From: Pseudochelatococcus sp047501465
Lineage (GTDB): Bacteria; Pseudomonadota; Alphaproteobacteria; Rhizobiales; Beijerinckiaceae
DNA: 64,000 nt
Assembly: GCF_047501465.1 (NCBI RefSeq)
Contig: NZ_JAZDRL010000001.1
Location: 124,001-188,000 of the forward strand
Reading direction: 5' to 3'
Shown here in pieces: positions 60,453 to 64,000 of this stretch (position 1 is the first letter of the stretch; every line of letters begins with the position of its first letter). Below the pieces are notes generated by a model that ran no database searches, was not told where the DNA came from, and saw only the letters and a list, made by a program, of their open reading frames with translations. The translations under genes were made by a program, and so were the position numbers.

Positions 60453-62105
60453 TTATGCATTCTCGCGTAGTTCGCGACGCAGGATTTTGCCAATAGGCGT
60501 CTTTGGCAACGTATCACGGAAGATGATGGAACGTGGTGTTTTGTAGGCTGTCAGAAACTGCCTGCAATACCGGATGATGTCATCTTCTGTTACGTTTGGA
60601 TCATTGCGGACCACAAAAGCCCGTACTGCCTCGCCAGTCGTTTCACTCGGAATGCCCACAACCGCAACTTCTGAGACACCAGCGTATGAGGCGATTACTT
60701 CCTCGATTTCAGTCGGATATACATTAAAGCCGGATACGAGGATCATATCCTTTTTACGGTCTACCAGCATGACCCGTCCCTCGTTGGTGAGGCGGGCAAT
60801 GTCACCTGTTTTTAGCCAACCATCAGGTGTCATGGCCTTGTCGGTTTCTTCCGGGGCATTCCAGTAACCGCGCATGACATTCGGTCCGCGCACCCACAAC
60901 TCACCTTCAGAGCCCGCCGTGACTTCCTGGCCAGCATCATCACGCAGGCTTATCTCAACCGATGGTACAGGGAAACCAACGGTACCATCAAAATGATGGT
61001 TGCCAATGAGCGGGCTAAAAGTGACAACTGGAGAGGTCTCAGTTAGTCCATAGCCTTCTATGATGGCGACACCCGTGCGGTCTTGCCAGCGGGTCGCTAC
61101 CGGCTCCTGCATGGCCGCGCCACCTGAGATAGTGTGCCTTAGTTCGCTAAAATCAATTTTGCTGAAATCAGGGTGATTAAGCATGGCGTTATAGAGCGTA
61201 TTAATGCCCATGATCGCCTTGAACTTAAGCTTCGCGATACTCTTGATGAAGCCCTTGATATCTCGCGGATTAGCAATAAGCACTGACATCATACCATATG
61301 ACATGAACAGAAAGATCATGTTCAGTGCAAAGATATGGTAGAGCGGAAGTGGGACAATAACGCTGCCGCCATCGTGTAGATGTGCAAGAGCACGAACCTG
61401 CTCTACATTCGCAATCAGATTGCGATGGGTTAGCATCGCACCTTTTGCGCGCCCTGTGGTGCCGCCAGTGTATTGCAAAAATGCCAGATCTTCACCCATG
61501 ATATGAACGGGTGTGAATTTATGCTTTGCACCTTCCGATAATACTTTACGGAAGGAGAGAGCATTTGGCAGGCTATAGGGTGGCACGGCCTTGCGCAGTT
61601 TTAGTACGAGATTGATAAGCCAGCGCTTGGGGATGGGTAGCAGATCGGGAACATCAGTAATAATGACGGTTTTAACAGCGGTTTGTGCAACCACCTCTTC
61701 CAGTGTTGCTGCGGCCAGACTACTGATCACAATGGCTTCTGCGCCGCTATCAATCAGTTGGGATTTCAGTTCGCGTGCAGTGTAGAGCGGATTGACGTTT
61801 GTTACGACAAGTCCTGCACGCAAAATACCCAGAAGTGCAACCGGATATTGCAGTAGATTGGGTATCATCATGGCCACGCGCGTGCCTGCGCGCAACTTGA
61901 GGACGTTTTGCAGATAGCTTGCGAAATCAATAGAGAGGCGGTCAAGCTCGCCGAACGTCATCTTGACGTCGAAGCTCATGAGTGCCGGATGATCACGGTG
62001 ACGCGCTACTGCGTCCGCAAACATCGCCGGAATTGAGGAAAAGCGGTCCGGATCGATCGTTTTCGACGTATTCGTTGGATAATGGTCAAACCAGATCGGC
62101 TTCAT
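60453..62105 (-). CDS. long-chain-fatty-acid CoA ligase
   Basis: ATP-dependent activation of fatty acids to acyl-CoA. From ATG 62105 (GGGGAG 6 bases upstream) it has 550 residues. The AMP-binding signature YTGGTTGRAKGAMLTHRN is central; GYGLTETSPVV and GWLKTGDIA are the later adenylation motifs, with the C-terminal DRKKDMILVSGFNVYPTEIE and catalytic lysine near PIGKILRRE. It converges on the lysozyme gene with only 5 bases between stops. fadL lies upstream on the same strand, so import and activation of fatty acids are linked. FadD is the closest functional name but chain-length preference is unknown. Confidence 0.92.
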   Translation of the reverse strand: MKPIWFDHYPTNTSKTIDPDRFSSIPAMFADAVARHRDHPALMSFDVKMTFGELDRLSIDFASYLQNVLKLRAGTRVAMMIPNLLQYPVALLGILRAGLVVTNVNPLYTARELKSQLIDSGAEAIVISSLAAATLEEVVAQTAVKTVIITDVPDLLPIPKRWLINLVLKLRKAVPPYSLPNALSFRKVLSEGAKHKFTPVHIMGEDLAFLQYTGGTTGRAKGAMLTHRNLIANVEQVRALAHLHDGGSVIVPLPLYHIFALNMIFLFMSYGMMSVLIANPRDIKGFIKSIAKLKFKAIMGINTLYNAMLNHPDFSKIDFSELRHTISGGAAMQEPVATRWQDRTGVAIIEGYGLTETSPVVTFSPLIGNHHFDGTVGFPVPSVEISLRDDAGQEVTAGSEGELWVRGPNVMRGYWNAPEETDKAMTPDGWLKTGDIARLTNEGRVMLVDRKKDMILVSGFNVYPTEIEEVIASYAGVSEVAVVGIPSETTGEAVRAFVVRNDPNVTEDDIIRYCRQFLTAYKTPRSIIFRDTLPKTPIGKILRRELRENA

Positions 62106-62175
62106 GGCGTTCTCCCCAAAACGCAGGGGGCGCCGATTGATCCGTGCCTTCTCCTGCAGGTCCATAAATGAATAG

Positions 62176-62209
62176 CCCGGCGGCCTGTTTTCAAGCCGCC
62201 GGGTTTTTT
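62176..62209. terminator. strong hairpin between fadL and the acyl-CoA ligase gene
   Basis: A 9-bp GC-rich stem (CCCGGCGGC / GCCGCCGGG) with a 10-base loop lies just downstream of fadL. The T-run is on the plus-strand side, so it is a good terminator for rightward transcripts and only a hairpin for fadL transcripts. Confidence 0.7.
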
Positions 62210-62213
62210 AAGT

Positions 62214-63506
62214 TTACTGGAAGATAGCGACTGGCTTCTTCGGATCATCCCATGCGTAACGCATGCCGACTGAAACGATATCAGCCGATGGCTTCAGGCT
62301 TGCCACGAAGGGCAGGCCAACGTAGTCAGGATGGCCGGGTACGATACGGATCGGTGCCGACTTCACGAAAAGATGCGCATAGGACACATCAAACGTGAGC
62401 TTGTCATCCCAACGATAGGATGCGCCAAGCGACGTCCAGAGGCGGTTTGCATCAGGAATACGCACGTTACGCACGCTGTCGGAAATTGGCGACCACTCGA
62501 GACCCAGACCTGCGCGCAGGGTAAGCTCTTCCGTTGCTGCGTATTCCGCACCAAGGCTTGCGTACCAGCCGTCCTTGTAGTCAAACTTCAAGGCGGTTGC
62601 TGGCAGACCGGTGATCTGGTTGGTCACAGCAATACGGCCCAAACGGCTCCAGTTGGTCCATTCCAGACCACCGAGCACTTTCCACTTGTCGTTGATCTTC
62701 TGCGTGATGCCCAAGGTCAACACTTCTGGCAGGTTGACCTTTGCGCGCACAGGGATTGAGATGCCTGGGCGAGGAGCCAGTGTGCCATCAAGTTCATGAT
62801 GGATGCTTGAACGGTAGCCAAGACCAATTACCGTGCCAGCGAGCGGAGTAATCGTTGCACCGAGGGTGTAACCGACGCCCGTATTCTCGCCTTCAAGGTT
62901 CACATTGGTTGCACCGAAAGCAACGCCTGATGCCTGACGCAGTGTCACATCAAGATACTGGATCTGCATGCCGGCACCGAGCGACAGCCACTCGTTGACT
63001 TTGTAACCAACCATCGGGTTAGCGTTGAAGGACATAACCTTCGACGTACGACCGTAAACCTGGCCAGCCCAGTTCTGGTTTGGCTTCGTTACGAAACCGT
63101 ATGGCGTGTTGGTCGATAGACCGAGCCAGAGGCTATCATTCAGCTGAAGAGCCGAGGAGCTATAAGGCAATACGCCTGCCTGGCTGATATTGCCGGATCC
63201 AACAGGAACGCCGCCAACTGCACGGACGGTCCCGAGGGTGCGTGCGTCAGGCTTGATCTTTGACTGAGGCGCTACCAGCGTGAGGCCGCTTTCGAACGTC
63301 AGGCCGGGGTTCATGGTGATGGTTGCCGGGTTCCAGAAAATGGACGACAGACCACCAGAACCTGCGCCAACACCAGCGAAGGATGCACCAAGACCGCGCG
63401 TGCTCTGCTCACGCAGGGCAAAAGAGCCTGCGCTAGCGGATGAGGCGATAGCAATAAGCGAAGCAGAGACGGCAAGCACACCGGCAAGCCGCATGGGCGT
63501 ATTCAT
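62214..63506 (-). CDS. fadL: FadL/OmpP1 outer-membrane fatty acid porin
   Basis: Long-chain fatty acid transporter of the outer membrane. From ATG 63506 (GGAGG 5 bases upstream) it has 430 residues: signal peptide (LAVSASLIAIASSASA), then the FadL plug and barrel start FALREQSTRGLGASFAGVGA, IFWNPATITMNPG, and C-terminal strands ending WDDPKKPVAIFQ (aromatic last residue as in outer-membrane barrels). The frame extends 18 codons upstream to 63560 before the signal peptide. It pairs with the acyl-CoA ligase downstream. Confidence 0.92.
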   Translation of the reverse strand: MNTPMRLAGVLAVSASLIAIASSASAGSFALREQSTRGLGASFAGVGAGSGGLSSIFWNPATITMNPGLTFESGLTLVAPQSKIKPDARTLGTVRAVGGVPVGSGNISQAGVLPYSSSALQLNDSLWLGLSTNTPYGFVTKPNQNWAGQVYGRTSKVMSFNANPMVGYKVNEWLSLGAGMQIQYLDVTLRQASGVAFGATNVNLEGENTGVGYTLGATITPLAGTVIGLGYRSSIHHELDGTLAPRPGISIPVRAKVNLPEVLTLGITQKINDKWKVLGGLEWTNWSRLGRIAVTNQITGLPATALKFDYKDGWYASLGAEYAATEELTLRAGLGLEWSPISDSVRNVRIPDANRLWTSLGASYRWDDKLTFDVSYAHLFVKSAPIRIVPGHPDYVGLPFVASLKPSADIVSVGMRYAWDDPKKPVAIFQ

Positions 63507-63622
63507 ATAATCCTCCCAAAAACAATTAATCATGGCGCTTTTATAGCGCTCCTGACTCAAATCTCACATGACATATTTGTATGATCAATCGCAATATGTG
63601 CCATGCAAGGAAGTTGTGCACT

Positions 63623-63937
63623 TCAATCATCACCTTGAAGCAAGCTGACGAGTTTGAGAGCTACGCCCTGTGAGCCTTCAACTTTTAGCCGCCCCGTAGA
63701 ATAGGCGATCAACGGGTTTAGTTTCCCGTCGATCAGTTTTTGGAGGTTGTCTGAAGAAAGCTTTACGGTGGTATCGGCCTCTTCGCCTCCCTCTTCCACA
63801 CTCACTCCACCATCGCCATCAGCGATAGTGATCGTGTCGTCGGAGTCTGTCAGTGCAACTACTATGCGGTAGCCAAACTTATCGACTTTGCCGACGCGTG
63901 CTTTGATGGCGTCGATGAGATCTTGTGTTTCCACCAT
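63623..63937 (-). CDS. SCP2 sterol-binding domain protein
   Basis: A 104-residue single-domain protein with the SCP2 lipid-binding fold: FGYRIVVALTDSDDTITIAD, an acidic stretch and TTVKLSSDNLQKLIDGKLNP, ending LKLVSLLQGDD. Such proteins bind fatty acyl-CoA or other lipids; here the setting beside fadL and an acyl-CoA ligase fits fatty-acid handling. ATG 63937 with AAAGGAAA upstream. The fadL start lies 116 bases beyond its stop. Confidence 0.88.
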   Translation of the reverse strand: MVETQDLIDAIKARVGKVDKFGYRIVVALTDSDDTITIADGDGGVSVEEGGEEADTTVKLSSDNLQKLIDGKLNPLIAYSTGRLKVEGSQGVALKLVSLLQGDD

Positions 63938-63966
63938 AATGCTTTTCCTTTTTTAATTTTTTATTA

Positions 63967-64000
63967 TTAGAACAGGTCTTCGCCCAGCGCCATTGTCGAC
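63967..64000 (-). CDS. C-terminal end of a further leftward gene
   Basis: The last 30 bases, read leftward, give ten codons ending STMALGEDLF and a TAA stop, just upstream of the SCP2 gene on the same strand. The stretch is too short to identify; the leftward location next to lipid genes suggests a lipid-metabolism enzyme, but that is a guess. Confidence 0.35.
   Translation of the reverse strand, partial: STMALGEDLF

Noticed and set aside
1..64000. CRISPR arrays, rRNA and tRNA genes, insertion sequences
   Set aside because: Looked for by eye in all gaps; no regularly spaced repeats, no tRNA arms, no transposase and no terminal inverted repeats.

Overview
The window reads as a chromosomal segment of an alphaproteobacterium. 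I infer this from gene content: a complete RcGTA-type gene transfer agent (GTA) structural cluster, a CBP3-type cytochrome bc1 assembly chaperone, DUF2852, a Bpt aminoacyl transferase, and the orders CBP3-DUF177-plsX-fabH-ihfA-merR and xerD / aroK-aroB. These orders look most like Hyphomicrobiales, but the order-level call is only an inference. GTG and TTG starts are frequent (gyrA, fabH, merR, bpt and others).

Layout. 1-8.4 kb: end of a DUF192 gene, DUF2852, bpt and RDD genes, then the leftward run CBP3-DUF177-plsX-fabH-ihfA-merR (cytochrome bc1 assembly, phospholipid/fatty-acid initiation, nucleoid protein), with bamE diverging from it. 8.6-13.1 kb: leftward tightly coupled operon tal-pncB-argH-EamA exporter. 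13.5-16.1 kb: two surface-polysaccharide genes, an AT-rich TagF-like transferase and an O-antigen-ligase-like membrane protein. 16.2-28.3 kb: CorC-type protein, xerD with a 47-residue membrane protein, aroK-aroB followed by a translationally coupled mechanosensitive channel and a CAP lipoprotein, then prfC, a lytic transglycosylase and an MFS exporter. 28.5-39.4 kb: gyrB, a small serine hydrolase, purB, rpe, an AT-rich orphan gene of unknown function, and gyrA-coaD. 39.6-40.3 kb: an L,D-transpeptidase.

40.7-60.4 kb: the GTA cluster. It has terminase subunits, portal, prohead protease, HK97 capsid, connectors, major tail protein, gp10/gp10.1, distal tail, hub, peptidase and the 1285-residue megatron, then DUF2793, a tail-fibre gene with two equal 65-residue repeats, a fibre-chaperone-like gene and a membrane-tailed T4-type lysozyme. 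No integrase, repressor or replication gene is visible and both flanks are housekeeping genes, so a domesticated GTA is likelier than a prophage. Four things stand out. The tape-measure gene (gp11) lies between terminase and portal instead of between gp10.1 and gp12. A secreted trypsin-like protease is inserted antisense between capsid and gp6, with the two divergent genes sharing one CATG for their start codons. A canonical A_AAC_CCC slippery heptamer lies directly before the gp10 stop, which would fuse gp10 to gp10.1 by a -1 frameshift as in lambda G/GT. A tail-fibre and lysis module is attached to the 3' end.

60.5-64 kb: leftward fatty-acid uptake and activation genes (acyl-CoA ligase, FadL porin), an SCP2 domain protein and the last codons of one more gene. 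I found no rRNA, tRNA, CRISPR array or insertion sequence.
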